DNA from: Streptomyces mexicanus
GTDB lineage: Bacteria > Actinomycetota > Actinomycetes > Streptomycetales > Streptomycetaceae
Direction of reading: 5' to 3'
DNA length: 51,906 bases
NCBI RefSeq assembly: GCF_902506575.1
Contig: NZ_LR732544.1
Location: 246,145 to 298,050, forward strand
This document shows positions 8,487-17,660 of the stretch, one piece after another. Each line of letters starts with the position of its first letter. Position 1 is the stretch's first letter. The notes below the pieces were generated by a model that did not search any database, was not told the origin of the DNA, and saw only the letters and a program-made list of their open reading frames with translations. Position numbers and translations under genes: made by a program.

Positions 8487-9719
8487 ATGGGCAAGAGCAC
8501 GATGTCACCCGACGAGGCGGCGGAGGCCGCGCGGTCGTGGCTGTCCGATCACTGGCACGGCACCGACGACGCCGCGTGGCACGATGCCCTGCTGAGCGCC
8601 GGCTGGGCGGCGCCGACCTGGCCCGCGGACACCTACGGGCGCGGTCTGAGCCGGGAGGCCGCCAGGGCGGCGGCCGACGAGTTCCGGGCCGCGGGCGCCC
8701 CGGGCGGCTTCCTCGACCTGGCCTCCTTCCACGAGCACCCGTGGCTGCACCTGCTCGGCAACCCTCTGCTGGCCTTCGGCAGCGCGGAGATCAAGGAGTA
8801 CTTCCTCCCCCGGCTGCTCAACGGCGAGGTCAGCGTCGGCTGCCTGCTCTACAGCGAGCCGGGTGCCGGCTCCGACCTGGCAGGCGTCCAGACCAGGGCG
8901 GAGCTGGACGGTGACACCTACGTCGTCAATGGCCAGAAGATCTGGACCACCGGCGGTCACCAGGCGAAGTACGGCCTGCTCCTGGCCCGCACCGACTGGG
9001 ACGTGCCCAAGCACGCCGGCCTCAGCTTCTTCGTCATCGACATGCAGCAGCCCGGCATCGAGGTCCGACCCATCCGGCAGATCACCGGTGACACGGAGTT
9101 CAACGAGGTCTTCCTGACCGACGCGCGCGTGCCGGCGGCCTGGATGATCGGCGCCCCCGGGCAGGGCTGGAAGGCCCTCCAGATCGCCCTCGCCGCCGAG
9201 CGCACCGGCATGGGCTCGATGTCCTCGTCCATGTCGGGCACGGCGATCAAGACCGGCCTGCGCGACGCGGCCGACGACCTGGTCGAGGCCGCCCGGCGCG
9301 CCGGCCGGCTCGACGACCCGCAGACCCGTCAGGAGATCGTGCGGATCATGTCGTGGCGCCTCACCAACGCCTGGACCGGCCGGCGCGCGGCGGCCGAGAT
9401 CAAGCGCGGCCCCTCGTCCCTGGCCTCGCTCGGCAAGCTGGCGATGTCCCGGATCCTGCACGCCGGCGCCGACTTCACCTACCGGATGCAGGGCGAGGAA
9501 TCCCTCGTCTACGACTACGACAATCCGCTGGCCTGCCCGGTCGACCGCGACCTGATGTTCGCCTTCATCAACTCCATCGGCGGCGGCTCCGACCAGATCC
9601 AGCGCAACATCATCAGCGAGCGCGTCCTGGGCCTGCCGAAGGGCTACGAGCCCGACAAGGGCGTCCCCTTCCGCGACGTCCGCAAGGGCGCCGCCACCCG
9701 TTCCGTCAGCCAGGCCTGA
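8487..9719 (+). CDS. Acyl-CoA dehydrogenase, larger partner
   Basis: The product is 410 residues; ATG 8487 is preceded by GGAGAAAGG. The acyl-CoA dehydrogenase core is clear: LLYSEPGAGSDLAG and the flavin-contact motif VNGQKIWTTGGHQAKYGLLL. LAAERTGMGSMSS follows, and the C-terminus carries FINSIGGGSDQIQRNIISER. It introduces an alpha,beta double bond into an acyl-CoA and passes electrons to ETF. A second, distinct dehydrogenase follows after 46 nt. In actinobacterial steroid side-chain catabolism such adjacent pairs form alpha2beta2 heterotetramers for bulky CoA esters; the same assembly is inferred here. Confidence 0.93.
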   Translation: MGKSTMSPDEAAEAARSWLSDHWHGTDDAAWHDALLSAGWAAPTWPADTYGRGLSREAARAAADEFRAAGAPGGFLDLASFHEHPWLHLLGNPLLAFGSAEIKEYFLPRLLNGEVSVGCLLYSEPGAGSDLAGVQTRAELDGDTYVVNGQKIWTTGGHQAKYGLLLARTDWDVPKHAGLSFFVIDMQQPGIEVRPIRQITGDTEFNEVFLTDARVPAAWMIGAPGQGWKALQIALAAERTGMGSMSSSMSGTAIKTGLRDAADDLVEAARRAGRLDDPQTRQEIVRIMSWRLTNAWTGRRAAAEIKRGPSSLASLGKLAMSRILHAGADFTYRMQGEESLVYDYDNPLACPVDRDLMFAFINSIGGGSDQIQRNIISERVLGLPKGYEPDKGVPFRDVRKGAATRSVSQA

Positions 9720-9765
9720 GCGTCGGCTTTCACCACGACACTCCGAGAACGAGAGAGACACACCG

Positions 9766-10866
9766 ATGATCAGGGAGTTCACCGAGGAGCAGGACGAACT
9801 GCGCACGACGGTGCGCAAGTTCCTGTCCGACCACTCGGACGAGACCGAGGTCCGCCGCCTGATGGACACCGAGCAGGGTTACGACCCCGAGGTCTGGCAG
9901 ACGATGGCCGCCCAGCTCGGGCTGCAGGGCATCGCCATCCCCGAGGAGTACGGCGGCCAGGGCTTCGGCTGGCCCGAACTGGGCATCGTCCTGGAGGAGA
10001 TGGGCCGCGCCCTGCTGTGCGCCCCGTTCTTCTCCAGTGTCGTGCTCGCCGCCAACACACTGCTCGCGTCCGAGGACACCGACGCCAAACAGCGTTTCCT
10101 GCCCGGCATCGCCGACGGCTCGGTCATCGCGACGCTGGCCTTCCCCCGGCCGGGCACGCCCCTGCGGGTGAAGGCCGAGCAGGCGGACGGCGGCTGGCGC
10201 CTGACGGGCACCGCGCCGCTGGTGACCGACGCGCACGTGGCGCAGCTCCTGCTGGTGGCGGCCGACACCGGTGACGGTCTCGGCCTGTTCGCCGTCGAGG
10301 CGGGCACGGACGGTCTGCGGACCACCCTGCGGCCCACCCTCGACCAGACCCGCAAGCTCGCCGACGTCGAACTCACCGGCGCCGCGGCCACCCCCCTCGG
10401 GGAGCCGGGCAACGGCGCAAAGACCCTCGCCCGCGCCCTCGACCTGGCCGCCGTGGGCCTGGCCGCGGAGCAGGTCGGTGGCGCGCAGGCCGCGCTCGAC
10501 ATGGGCGTGGAGTACATGAAGGTACGGGTGCAGTTCGGCCAGCCGATCGGCGCCTTCCAGGCCCTCAAGCACATGGCGGCGGATGCTCTGGTGGAGGTCG
10601 AGACCGCGCGTTCGGCCGCCTACTACGCCCTGTTCGCCGCCGAGGACGACAGCGACGAGCTGCCGGTCGCGGCGTCGCTCGCCGCCGCGTACTGCACGGA
10701 CGCGTTCGTCAGCACGGCTCACCAGAACATCCAGTTCCACGGCGGCATGGGCTTCACCTGGGAGATCCCGGCGCACCTGTACTTCAAGCGTGCCCGCTCC
10801 AGCCAGCTGCTGCTCGGGGAGCCGGAGTACCACCGGGCTCAGGTGGCGGAGCGCCTGGGCTTCTGA
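9766..10866 (+). CDS. Acyl-CoA dehydrogenase, smaller partner
   Basis: The product is 366 residues from ATG 9766, with GAGAGAGAC upstream. The N-terminal alpha domain (FTEEQDELRTTVRKFLSDHS) is followed by PEEYGGQGFGWPELGIVLEE, and the C-terminal domain by QFGQPIGAFQALKHMAAD and IQFHGGMGFTWEIPAHLYFK. The middle beta domain is short and divergent (PRPGTPLRV instead of a canonical flavin motif). That fits the smaller subunit of a heteromeric enzyme that shares its flavin site with the partner at 8487. Cotranscription with that gene is likely. The terminal step cannot be assigned to a substrate. Confidence 0.92.
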   Translation: MIREFTEEQDELRTTVRKFLSDHSDETEVRRLMDTEQGYDPEVWQTMAAQLGLQGIAIPEEYGGQGFGWPELGIVLEEMGRALLCAPFFSSVVLAANTLLASEDTDAKQRFLPGIADGSVIATLAFPRPGTPLRVKAEQADGGWRLTGTAPLVTDAHVAQLLLVAADTGDGLGLFAVEAGTDGLRTTLRPTLDQTRKLADVELTGAAATPLGEPGNGAKTLARALDLAAVGLAAEQVGGAQAALDMGVEYMKVRVQFGQPIGAFQALKHMAADALVEVETARSAAYYALFAAEDDSDELPVAASLAAAYCTDAFVSTAHQNIQFHGGMGFTWEIPAHLYFKRARSSQLLLGEPEYHRAQVAERLGF

Positions 10867-10879
10867 GTCGCGAGCCCAC

Positions 10880-10921
10880 CCACCCGCACGGCCGCCGCGT
10901 CCGGCGGGGCGGGGCGGGTGG
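10880..10921 (+). terminator. GC-rich hairpin after the dehydrogenase pair
   Basis: CCACCCGC at 10880-10887 pairs with GCGGGTGG at 10914-10921, enclosing a GC-rich loop that can fold further. It lies 14 nt after the stop of the second dehydrogenase and before the PucR-type gene. Confidence 0.45.
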
Positions 10922-10963
10922 ACCGCGGAGTTCCGACGCCGCCATCAGGAGGGAGGCTTCGCC

Positions 10964-12127
10964 ACGGAGGCTTCGCAGACGTCCGGTGCCGAAGGTCGCG
11001 CACAGCAGGCCGGGCCGCCGCCGCAGGGCACGGCAGAGGTCGACGCGGTCCTCGATGTCATCGACGAACTGACCGAGCAGGACGCCGACTTGGAGTCGCT
11101 TCTGACCCGGACCGCGGCAGCGCTGGGATGCGCCGTCGGTGTCCGGACGGTGCGCGGCGACGTCTGCGTGGCGACCCCTCGTGGCGTCGACCACGCGGGG
11201 CAGCAACCGCCGCATGCACGGACGCACGACGTCCCCGGGACGGGCCGGGTCTGGATCGATGCCCAAAACCTGCCGCGGGTGGACGCGCAGGCGGCACTGC
11301 TGCTGCGCCGCCTGGGGATCGCGGTGAAGGTGGCCCTCCTGAGCCATGCTCCACCCGCCACCGACAGCCTGGCGCTCAGGTCGGTGGTCGACGGCGGCCT
11401 CGAAGTGACGACACGGGCCCGCATGTTGCTGCGCCTGGGGCTCAAGGAGACCTCCGCGGTGACGGCGTTCGCTCTCCACGCATCCGCCGAATCGACGTGG
11501 ATGTTCGTCCAAGGGCTCCGGCCGCACGCGCGCGTCGTGCTCGACGCGCCCATGGACAACGTTCACCTGGTCATGGCGGCCGACCTGGACCCCACCGCGG
11601 CGCTGGGAGTGCCCGTCGGGGCCCGCGCGGCCTTCGCCGGACCGTGCCCCGCCTCGCAGGCACCCGAGGCATGGAGGCTGGCCCGGATCGCGCTCCGTTT
11701 CACCCGCCCGAGTCCCCGCGCGCACGGACCGTACTCCGTGGAGGAGGCGACCCTGGTCGACGCGACCCGTCTCGGCGCGCACGCCGTGCTCGCCGAGACC
11801 CTGAGCGCCGAGCGGATCGCGCTGGTCCCCGACGTGCGCCGGCTCAACCGCCTGGTCGACGAGTACGGCGAGGACATGCTGGTGTGTCTGGAGGCGGTGG
11901 CCGCCACCGAGTCCGTGCGCAAGGCGGCACGCCTGCTGCACCGGCACCACAACTCGGTCACCCACCGGGCCGAGCGCGCCGAGCGCCACATGGGCTTCAG
12001 CTTCACCGAGCCGTACGGCCGTCCCCGCCTCTTCCTCACCCTCGTCCTGCGGCGGCTGCAGGACTCCGGGCACCTCTTCCCCGTGGACGGGACAGATGGC
12101 GCTCCACCTGCGCCACCTGTCCCATGA
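10964..12127 (+). CDS. PucR-type helix-turn-helix transcriptional regulator
   Basis: The C-terminus carries the helix-turn-helix usual for PucR/CdaR-type proteins: EYGEDMLVCLEAVAATESVR, then AARLLHRHHNSVTHRAERAE. The preceding region resembles the GGDEF-like middle domain of that family. The frame has no ATG, GTG or TTG before TTG 11090. ACG at 10964 is in frame and follows AGGAGGGAGG (10947-10956) by 7 nt, so it is taken as start, giving 387 residues. TTG 11090 would give 345 but lacks a ribosome-binding site. Its target is probably the downstream BVMO/esterase genes, which is inference from position. The start is the uncertain part. Confidence 0.8.
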   Translation, partial: TEASQTSGAEGRAQQAGPPPQGTAEVDAVLDVIDELTEQDADLESLLTRTAAALGCAVGVRTVRGDVCVATPRGVDHAGQQPPHARTHDVPGTGRVWIDAQNLPRVDAQAALLLRRLGIAVKVALLSHAPPATDSLALRSVVDGGLEVTTRARMLLRLGLKETSAVTAFALHASAESTWMFVQGLRPHARVVLDAPMDNVHLVMAADLDPTAALGVPVGARAAFAGPCPASQAPEAWRLARIALRFTRPSPRAHGPYSVEEATLVDATRLGAHAVLAETLSAERIALVPDVRRLNRLVDEYGEDMLVCLEAVAATESVRKAARLLHRHHNSVTHRAERAERHMGFSFTEPYGRPRLFLTLVLRRLQDSGHLFPVDGTDGAPPAPPVP

Positions 12128-12212
12128 CGTACGTCACGTGCTCGGCGATGCTGCTGGTGATCGACCTGGCCTGTTCCCGGCAACGCCGCCGGGAGAAGGG
12201 GTGTGGGGCACC

Positions 12213-13841
12213 ATGCGGACCACTCGGAAGTACGACGCCATCGTGATCGGTGCCGGATTCGCCGGCATGTACCTCCTGCATCGCCTGCGCGACGACCTGG
12301 GGCTCAGCGTGCGGGTCTACGAGCGGGGCGACGGCGTCGGCGGCACCTGGTACTGGAACCGGTACCCGGGGGCCCGGTGCGACGTCGAGTCGATGTTCTA
12401 CTCCTACTCCTTCTCGGAGGAGCTCGAGCAGGAGTGGGAGTGGACGGAGCGCTACCCCAGCCAGCCCGAGATCCTGAGCTACGCCAACCATGTGGCCGAC
12501 CGCTTCCGCCTGCGCGAGGACATCGAGTTCAACACCTCGGTGGACGGCGCCCGTTACGACGACGCGACCGACACCTGGACCGTCACCCTGGACGACGGAA
12601 GCCAGGCGACCGCCCGGTATCTCGTCACGGCCGTCGGCTGCCTGTCCGCCTCGCGGGTTCCGGACTTCGAGGGGATCGACTCCTTCACCGGCCCGACGTA
12701 CCACACCGGCCGCTGGCCGCACGAGGGAGTCGACTTCAGCGGCAAGCGGGTCGCCGTGATCGGCACCGGATCCTCCGGAATCCAGGCGATTCCGGTGATC
12801 GCCGAACAGGCGGCCCATGTCACCGTCTTCCAGCGCACACCCAACTTCTCCGTCCCCGCCCGCAACGCCCCCCTGTCCGAGGACGAGCAGCGGCGGATCA
12901 AGGCCGCCTACCGGCAGTTGCGTGCCGACGCCCGCGCCTCGGCCTCCGGAGGGGGCACGCCGCCGGCGCTGGGCAAGGCCCTGGAGGTGGACGAGGAGCT
13001 GCGCACCTCGGAGCTCGACCGGCGGTGGGCCGCGGGCGGGGCGGCCTTCGTCAGCGCCTTCGACGACACCGTCCTCGACGAGGCGGCCAACCGGGTGTCG
13101 GCGGAGTACGTGCACGAGCGCATCCGCGAGATCGTGAAGGACCCCGAGGTCGCCGAGTTGCTGTGCCCGAAGGACCACCCGATCGGCACGAAGCGCATCT
13201 GCGTCGACACCGACTACTACGCGACGTACAACCGCGACAACGTGACGCTGGTCAGCCTGCGCGACAACCCGATCGAGCGCATCACGTCGACGGGGCTGCG
13301 GGTCGGCGGTATCGACCACGAGGCGGACGCCATCGTCTTCGCCACCGGCTACGACGCGATGACCGGCCCGCTGAACGCCATCGACATCCGCGGCCTCGAC
13401 GGCATCGCACTCCGTGACGAATGGGCGGACGGCCCGCGGACCTACCTCGGGGTCGCGGCGGCCGGATTCCCGAACCTGTTCATGGTCACGGCACCGGGCA
13501 GCCCCTCCGTCCTGAGCAACATGATCGTCTCGATCGAGCAGCACGTGGACTGGATCACCGACGCGATCGCCCACGCGCTCCGGGCCGGCATCGTCCGGAT
13601 CGAGGCGGAGCGCCAGGCCCAGGACGACTGGGTCGAGCACGTCAACGAGGCGGCGTCGCACACCCTGTACCCGCGCGCCGCCTCCTGGTACATGGGGGCC
13701 AACATCCCCGGCAAACCCCGGGTCTTCATGCCCTACCTCGGAGGTGTCGGCGCCTACCGCAAGATCTGCGACGAAGTCGCCCGCGCCGGCTACCGCGGCT
13801 TCACGCTTACCCCGGCCGCCGCCACGGCTCAGCCCGCCTGA
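12213..13841 (+). CDS. Type I Baeyer-Villiger monooxygenase (flavin-dependent)
   Basis: The product is 542 residues from ATG 12213; an in-frame GTG at 12201 just after GGGAGAAGGG is an alternative. It has two dinucleotide-binding GxGxxG motifs (residues 13-18 for FAD, 184-189 for NADPH). Between them is the diagnostic fingerprint FxGxxxHxxxWP at 158-169 (FTGPTYHTGRWP). VGGTWYWNRYPGARCDVES is typical of cyclohexanone-type enzymes. Such enzymes insert oxygen next to a ketone, turning cyclic ketones into lactones using NADPH and O2. The esterase gene 50 nt downstream could hydrolyse that lactone or ester, the standard pairing in alicyclic ketone catabolism. Confidence 0.94.
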   Translation: MRTTRKYDAIVIGAGFAGMYLLHRLRDDLGLSVRVYERGDGVGGTWYWNRYPGARCDVESMFYSYSFSEELEQEWEWTERYPSQPEILSYANHVADRFRLREDIEFNTSVDGARYDDATDTWTVTLDDGSQATARYLVTAVGCLSASRVPDFEGIDSFTGPTYHTGRWPHEGVDFSGKRVAVIGTGSSGIQAIPVIAEQAAHVTVFQRTPNFSVPARNAPLSEDEQRRIKAAYRQLRADARASASGGGTPPALGKALEVDEELRTSELDRRWAAGGAAFVSAFDDTVLDEAANRVSAEYVHERIREIVKDPEVAELLCPKDHPIGTKRICVDTDYYATYNRDNVTLVSLRDNPIERITSTGLRVGGIDHEADAIVFATGYDAMTGPLNAIDIRGLDGIALRDEWADGPRTYLGVAAAGFPNLFMVTAPGSPSVLSNMIVSIEQHVDWITDAIAHALRAGIVRIEAERQAQDDWVEHVNEAASHTLYPRAASWYMGANIPGKPRVFMPYLGGVGAYRKICDEVARAGYRGFTLTPAAATAQPA

Positions 13842-13891
13842 CCCGTGAGGAGAGGCGTGTCCTCGTCCGCAAGAGAAGGAGAAAAACCCCC

Positions 13892-14872
13892 ATGACCACC
13901 ATCGACGGCCCGGTCAGCAGCCGGCACCTGGTCGACCCCGAAATCGCACCGGTCCTGGACGTCTTCCCGCCGCTCGGCCTCAGCGCCGAAAGCCTGTCGC
14001 AGGTCCGCGAGGCCCAGTCGGCCCCGGTTCCCGACGCCCCCGACCCGCAGGCGCTCTACCCCGATGTCACCACCACCGAGAAGTGGATACCCGGGTTCGA
14101 AGGCGATCCCGACGTCCGCATCCTCCACTACGAGTCCAAGGCCCGCACCACACCGGCCGCCGCCCTGGTGTGGATGCACGGCGGCGGCTATGTCCTCGGC
14201 AGGGCCGACATCGACGAGATCCTCTGCCGTCGGATCGTCACCGAGACAGGGGCGTCGGTCGTCTCGGTCGACTACCGGCTGGCTCCGGAGACCAAGGAGC
14301 CGGGCCTGGTCCACGATTGCTATGCCGCCCTGCGGTGGGTGCACGAGAACGCCGGGAACCTCGGGGTGGACCGGGACCGCATCGCCGTCGGCGGCGCAAG
14401 TGCGGGCGGCGGCCTTGCCGCCACCCTGGCGATCCTCGCACGCGACCGCGGCGAGGTGCCCGTCTCCTTCCAGCTGCTGATCTACCCCATGCTGGACGAC
14501 CGCACCGGCAGCACCGTCCACGCCCACCCCTACGCCGGCGAGTTCATCTGGACCCCGGCCGACAACCGGTTCGGCTGGACCTCGATTCTGGGCCGCGAGC
14601 CCGGCGGGGACGACGTCTCCCCGTACACGGCCGCGGCCCGGGTGGAGTCGGTGGCGGGTCTGCCCCCGGCCTTCATCAGCGTCGGCGCGCTCGACCTCTT
14701 CGTCGAGGAGGACATCGCCTACGCCACCAGACTGATACGTGCCGGCATCCCCACCGAGCTGCACGTCTATCCCGGTGCCTACCACGCATACGACATGGTC
14801 CCCGACGCCCACGTGACACAGGCCCACTTCCGCGACTCCATCGGGGCGCTCGGCCGACACTTCAACGGGTGA
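13892..14872 (+). CDS. HSL-family alpha/beta hydrolase (esterase or lactonase)
   Basis: The product is 326 residues from ATG 13892, with AAGGAG at 13876-13881. The oxyanion motif HGGG is at 96-99, the nucleophile S170 lies in GASAG, and D268 and H298 complete the triad (ALDLFVEED, GAYHAYD). This is the hormone-sensitive-lipase group of serine hydrolases; there is no signal peptide, so it is cytoplasmic. It follows the BVMO gene by 50 nt and probably hydrolyses the ester or lactone that enzyme makes. It converges on the ferredoxin reductase gene. Confidence 0.93.
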   Translation: MTTIDGPVSSRHLVDPEIAPVLDVFPPLGLSAESLSQVREAQSAPVPDAPDPQALYPDVTTTEKWIPGFEGDPDVRILHYESKARTTPAAALVWMHGGGYVLGRADIDEILCRRIVTETGASVVSVDYRLAPETKEPGLVHDCYAALRWVHENAGNLGVDRDRIAVGGASAGGGLAATLAILARDRGEVPVSFQLLIYPMLDDRTGSTVHAHPYAGEFIWTPADNRFGWTSILGREPGGDDVSPYTAAARVESVAGLPPAFISVGALDLFVEEDIAYATRLIRAGIPTELHVYPGAYHAYDMVPDAHVTQAHFRDSIGALGRHFNG

Positions 14873-14961
14873 GGAGCTCGCCCTCGACCCGCCGAGCTGC
14901 AGTCCATCGTCGCCAGCGTCCTGTACCTGTGAAGGACGGACGCCGGGCCCACCAGAGTGGG

Positions 14962-16176
14962 TCAGGCGGCGGCGGTGGGCGCCGCGGCGGTCACCTCGTT
15001 CCACGGACTGGCAGCGGAGATCAAGGCGCGGGCCTGGCGTGCGGGGCGGATGCGGTTGATGCCGACCGCGGCACGGACACGGCCTTGCGCGCCGTACAGC
15101 GCGAGCAGGGAGCGTTCTCCGGCGCTGCCTTCGGTGATCATGGATCGCTCAGCCCCGCGCGGCAATCCGTAGATCTGGATCGTGAGGTCGTACTGATCGG
15201 ACCAGACGTAGGGGATGGGTGTGTACGGTTTGCGGTCCTCTTCCGCGGCGAGGATGTTGCGTGCGACTGCCATAGCCTGTTCGGCGGCGTTGGTGCGGTG
15301 CTCGGCACGCAGCCGTTCACCGAAGCCGGTGTGTTCCCAGGAGGCGACGTCACCGGCGGCACAGATGTGGGGTGCGGCCTGGCAGCAGGGGTCGCAGCGG
15401 ACGCCGTCGGCGAGATCGAGGCCGGTGCCGGCGAGCCCGTCGACGGCGGGGACGAGCCGATGGCGACGAGCACGGTGTCAGGTCGATGCGGGTGCCGTCC
15501 TCGAGAAGGACGCCGGTGGCACGCCCCTGGTGGACGGGGACGCCACGGACGCGGGAGGAGGTGACCAGGCGCACGCCATGGGCCGTATGCACCTCCGCGA
15601 GCATCCGGGAGACATCGGGGCCGAGGACGTCGGCGAGCGGGGCCTCCTTGTCGCAGACGAGGGTGACCTCGCAGCCGAGGCCACGGGCGACGGCGGCGGC
15701 CTCGGCACCCAGGTAGCCCGCGCCGACGACGACCAGGTGGCGCCCGGGGAGCAGGTCGCCGCGGAGTGCCACGGAGTCCTCGAGAGTACTCAGCACGTGC
15801 ACGCCGGTGATGCCCTCGGTCCGGGCAGCCGGCGCGGGCGCGTGCCGGTGGCGATGACGAGTTCGTCGTACCCGGCCCTGCTGCCGTCGGACAGCAGGAC
15901 GCGCCTGTGGGTGCGGTCGAGGCCGGTGGCCCGGACACCGAGCCGCAGATCCAGACCGAGGGCCTCGACGGCGGCGGCCGGCCGTAGTTGTACCCGCTCC
16001 TCCGGCCAGGCTCCGGAGAGGACCTCCTTGGACAGGGGAGGCCGGTCGTAGGGCAGGTGGGGCTCTTCACCGATCACGGTGAGGTGCCCGTCGAAGCCGG
16101 AGCGCCGCAGGGTCTCGACGACGGTCAGGTCGACGGCGCAGGCGCCGACGACCGTGATCCGTCCGGGAGTTGCCAT
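14962..16176 (-). pseudogene. FAD-dependent ferredoxin reductase with three frameshifts
   Basis: Translation from ATG 16176 gives the FAD-binding start of a rubredoxin/ferredoxin reductase (RITVVGACAVDLTVVETLR, then LPYDRPPLSKEVLSG). The frame changes near 15817-15822, near 15478-15482 and near 15448-15452. Each change is explained by one missing base. The rebuilt protein of about 405 residues is complete: VVVGAGYLGAEAAAVARGLG (NAD site), DTVLVAIGS, HICAAGDVASW and VWSDQYDLTIQIYGL. No missense decay is visible between the breaks, so errors in the sequence are more likely than a dead gene. It passes electrons from NAD(P)H to the ferredoxin encoded 21 nt upstream for the P450. Confidence 0.87.
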
Positions 16177-16197
16177 GGGTGATGCTCCCGTTGCCTG

Positions 16198-16395
16198 TCA
16201 GTTCTCGTGGAGGGTGATCGCGGCGGCGGGGCAGACGGCGGCGGCCTCGCGGACGCCCTCCCAGTGCTCCTCGGTGGGTTCGTCGGTGAGGAGCACGGCG
16301 ATGCCGTCGGAGTCACGCTGGTCGAAGACGTCCATGGCGGCGAAGACGCACTGGCCGGCGCCGACGCACTTGTCCTGATCGATTTCGATCTTCAT
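16198..16395 (-). CDS. Three-cysteine [3Fe-4S]-type ferredoxin
   Basis: The product is 65 residues with cysteines at 10, 16 and 55 (CVGAGQC, AVCPAAAI). The residue at 13 is alanine, which removes the fourth ligand and predicts a [3Fe-4S] cluster, the usual electron donor of Streptomyces P450s. The gene lies between the P450 (33 nt upstream) and the ferredoxin reductase (21 nt downstream), forming a complete electron-transfer operon. Confidence 0.95.
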   Translation of the reverse strand: MKIEIDQDKCVGAGQCVFAAMDVFDQRDSDGIAVLLTDEPTEEHWEGVREAAAVCPAAAITLHEN

Positions 16396-16428
16396 GTGGG
16401 GGGCCTTTCGGGACTGCCGGTGAAGGGA

Positions 16429-17631
16429 CTACCAGGTGACGGCCAGCTCGTGGACGCCGTAGACCAGCATGTCGTGCTTGAACTTGACCTGGTCGAGGGG
16501 CTCGGCGAGGGCGAGGGTGGGGATCCGCCGGTACAGGGTGCTGTAGACGACCTGCAGTTCGACGCGGGCCAGGGGCTGGCCGAGGCACTGGTGTACGCCG
16601 TAGCCGAAGGCGAGGTGGTGGCGGGCCTTGCGGGTGATGTCGAGAGAGTCGGGTTCGGGGGAGGCGGTGGCGTCGCGGTTGGCGATGTCGGAAGCGACGA
16701 TGATGCCTTCACCGGCCCGGATGGTACGGCCGCCGACCTCGATGTCCTCGAGAGCGACGCGGCGTCGGCCGGAGTGGGTGATGGTGAGGTAGCGCAGCAG
16801 TTCCTCGACGGCGCCCGCGACCAGCTTCGGGTCGTCGGTGTCGCGGAGCGCGGCGAGCTGGTCGGGGTGCTCGAGAAGTGCGAGGGTTCCCAGGGCGATC
16901 ATGTTGGCGGTCGTCTCGTGCCCGGCGACCAGCAGCAGGCGGGCCATGTGGACGATCTCGTCGCGGGTGAGGGCGCCCGAGGACATCTGGTCGACGACGA
17001 GGCTGCTGATGAGGTCATCTCCGGGGTTGTCGGCCTTGCTGTCGACGTGCTTGCCGAGGAAGGCGAGGAAGTCGTCCATGAGCGGGGCGAGTTCCTCGGC
17101 GGTGGTGTCACGGGAGATCAGCTTGCGCGACACGTCCTGGAAGTAGTCGTGGTCCTCGTAGGAGACACCGAGGAGTTCGCAGATGACCAGGGACGGTACC
17201 GGCAGCGCGAAGGCCTGCACGAGGTCCGCGGGCTTGGGCCCGGCGAGCATGTCGTCGATCAGTCCGTCGACGATCTCCTGGATGCGCGGCCGCAGCGCCT
17301 CCATCTTCTTGACCATGAAGCTCGGGGTGAGCATGCGTCGCTGCGCGGCGTGCTCGGGGTCGTCCATGTTGATGAACGAGCGGGACTTCTGCCTGCCGGC
17401 AGCCACGCCGGCGCTGGGCGAGGGATAACCGGGCAGGAGACTGTCCGCGCTGACACGCGGGTCGGCGAGCACGGCACGGGCGTTGTCGTAGCCCGAGACG
17501 ACCCAGGGGGTGCTGCCGTCCCAGATGCGGACCCGGGTGACGGCCTGGTTCTCCTGGATGCGGGCCAGAGCGGGCGGCGGGTCGAACGGGCAGCGACCGC
17601 GAGGCATCGGATAAGTGGGGGTCTCCGTCAT
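16429..17631 (-). CDS. Cytochrome P450 (CYP105-like)
   Basis: The product is 400 residues from ATG 17631 (GAAGGGAAC upstream). It shows the I-helix oxygen-activation motif AGHETT at 236-241, the K-helix ExxR E277-R280, and the heme loop FGYGVHQCLGQ with proximal Cys349. TEELAPLMDDFLAFL-type spacing and the MDDPEHAAQRRMLTPSF segment resemble CYP105. It is soluble and bacterial class I, using the ferredoxin and reductase encoded next. In this locus it probably hydroxylates the primary substrate ahead of ketone formation. CYP105 members are broad, so a detoxification role is also possible. Confidence 0.94.
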   Translation of the reverse strand: MTETPTYPMPRGRCPFDPPPALARIQENQAVTRVRIWDGSTPWVVSGYDNARAVLADPRVSADSLLPGYPSPSAGVAAGRQKSRSFINMDDPEHAAQRRMLTPSFMVKKMEALRPRIQEIVDGLIDDMLAGPKPADLVQAFALPVPSLVICELLGVSYEDHDYFQDVSRKLISRDTTAEELAPLMDDFLAFLGKHVDSKADNPGDDLISSLVVDQMSSGALTRDEIVHMARLLLVAGHETTANMIALGTLALLEHPDQLAALRDTDDPKLVAGAVEELLRYLTITHSGRRRVALEDIEVGGRTIRAGEGIIVASDIANRDATASPEPDSLDITRKARHHLAFGYGVHQCLGQPLARVELQVVYSTLYRRIPTLALAEPLDQVKFKHDMLVYGVHELAVTW

Positions 17632-17660
17632 GCCGTTCCCTTCGCAGGGTTACTGAACGA

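Noticed and set aside
14873..14961. Possible terminator (GTCCT...AGGAC) between the esterase and reductase genes
   Set aside because: The stem is only 5 bp; too weak to call.
17632..17660. AACGACTGTT as a KstR/FadR-like steroid operator
   Set aside because: Only the outer AAC/GTT pair is symmetric; it does not match the known KstR or KstR2 consensus.
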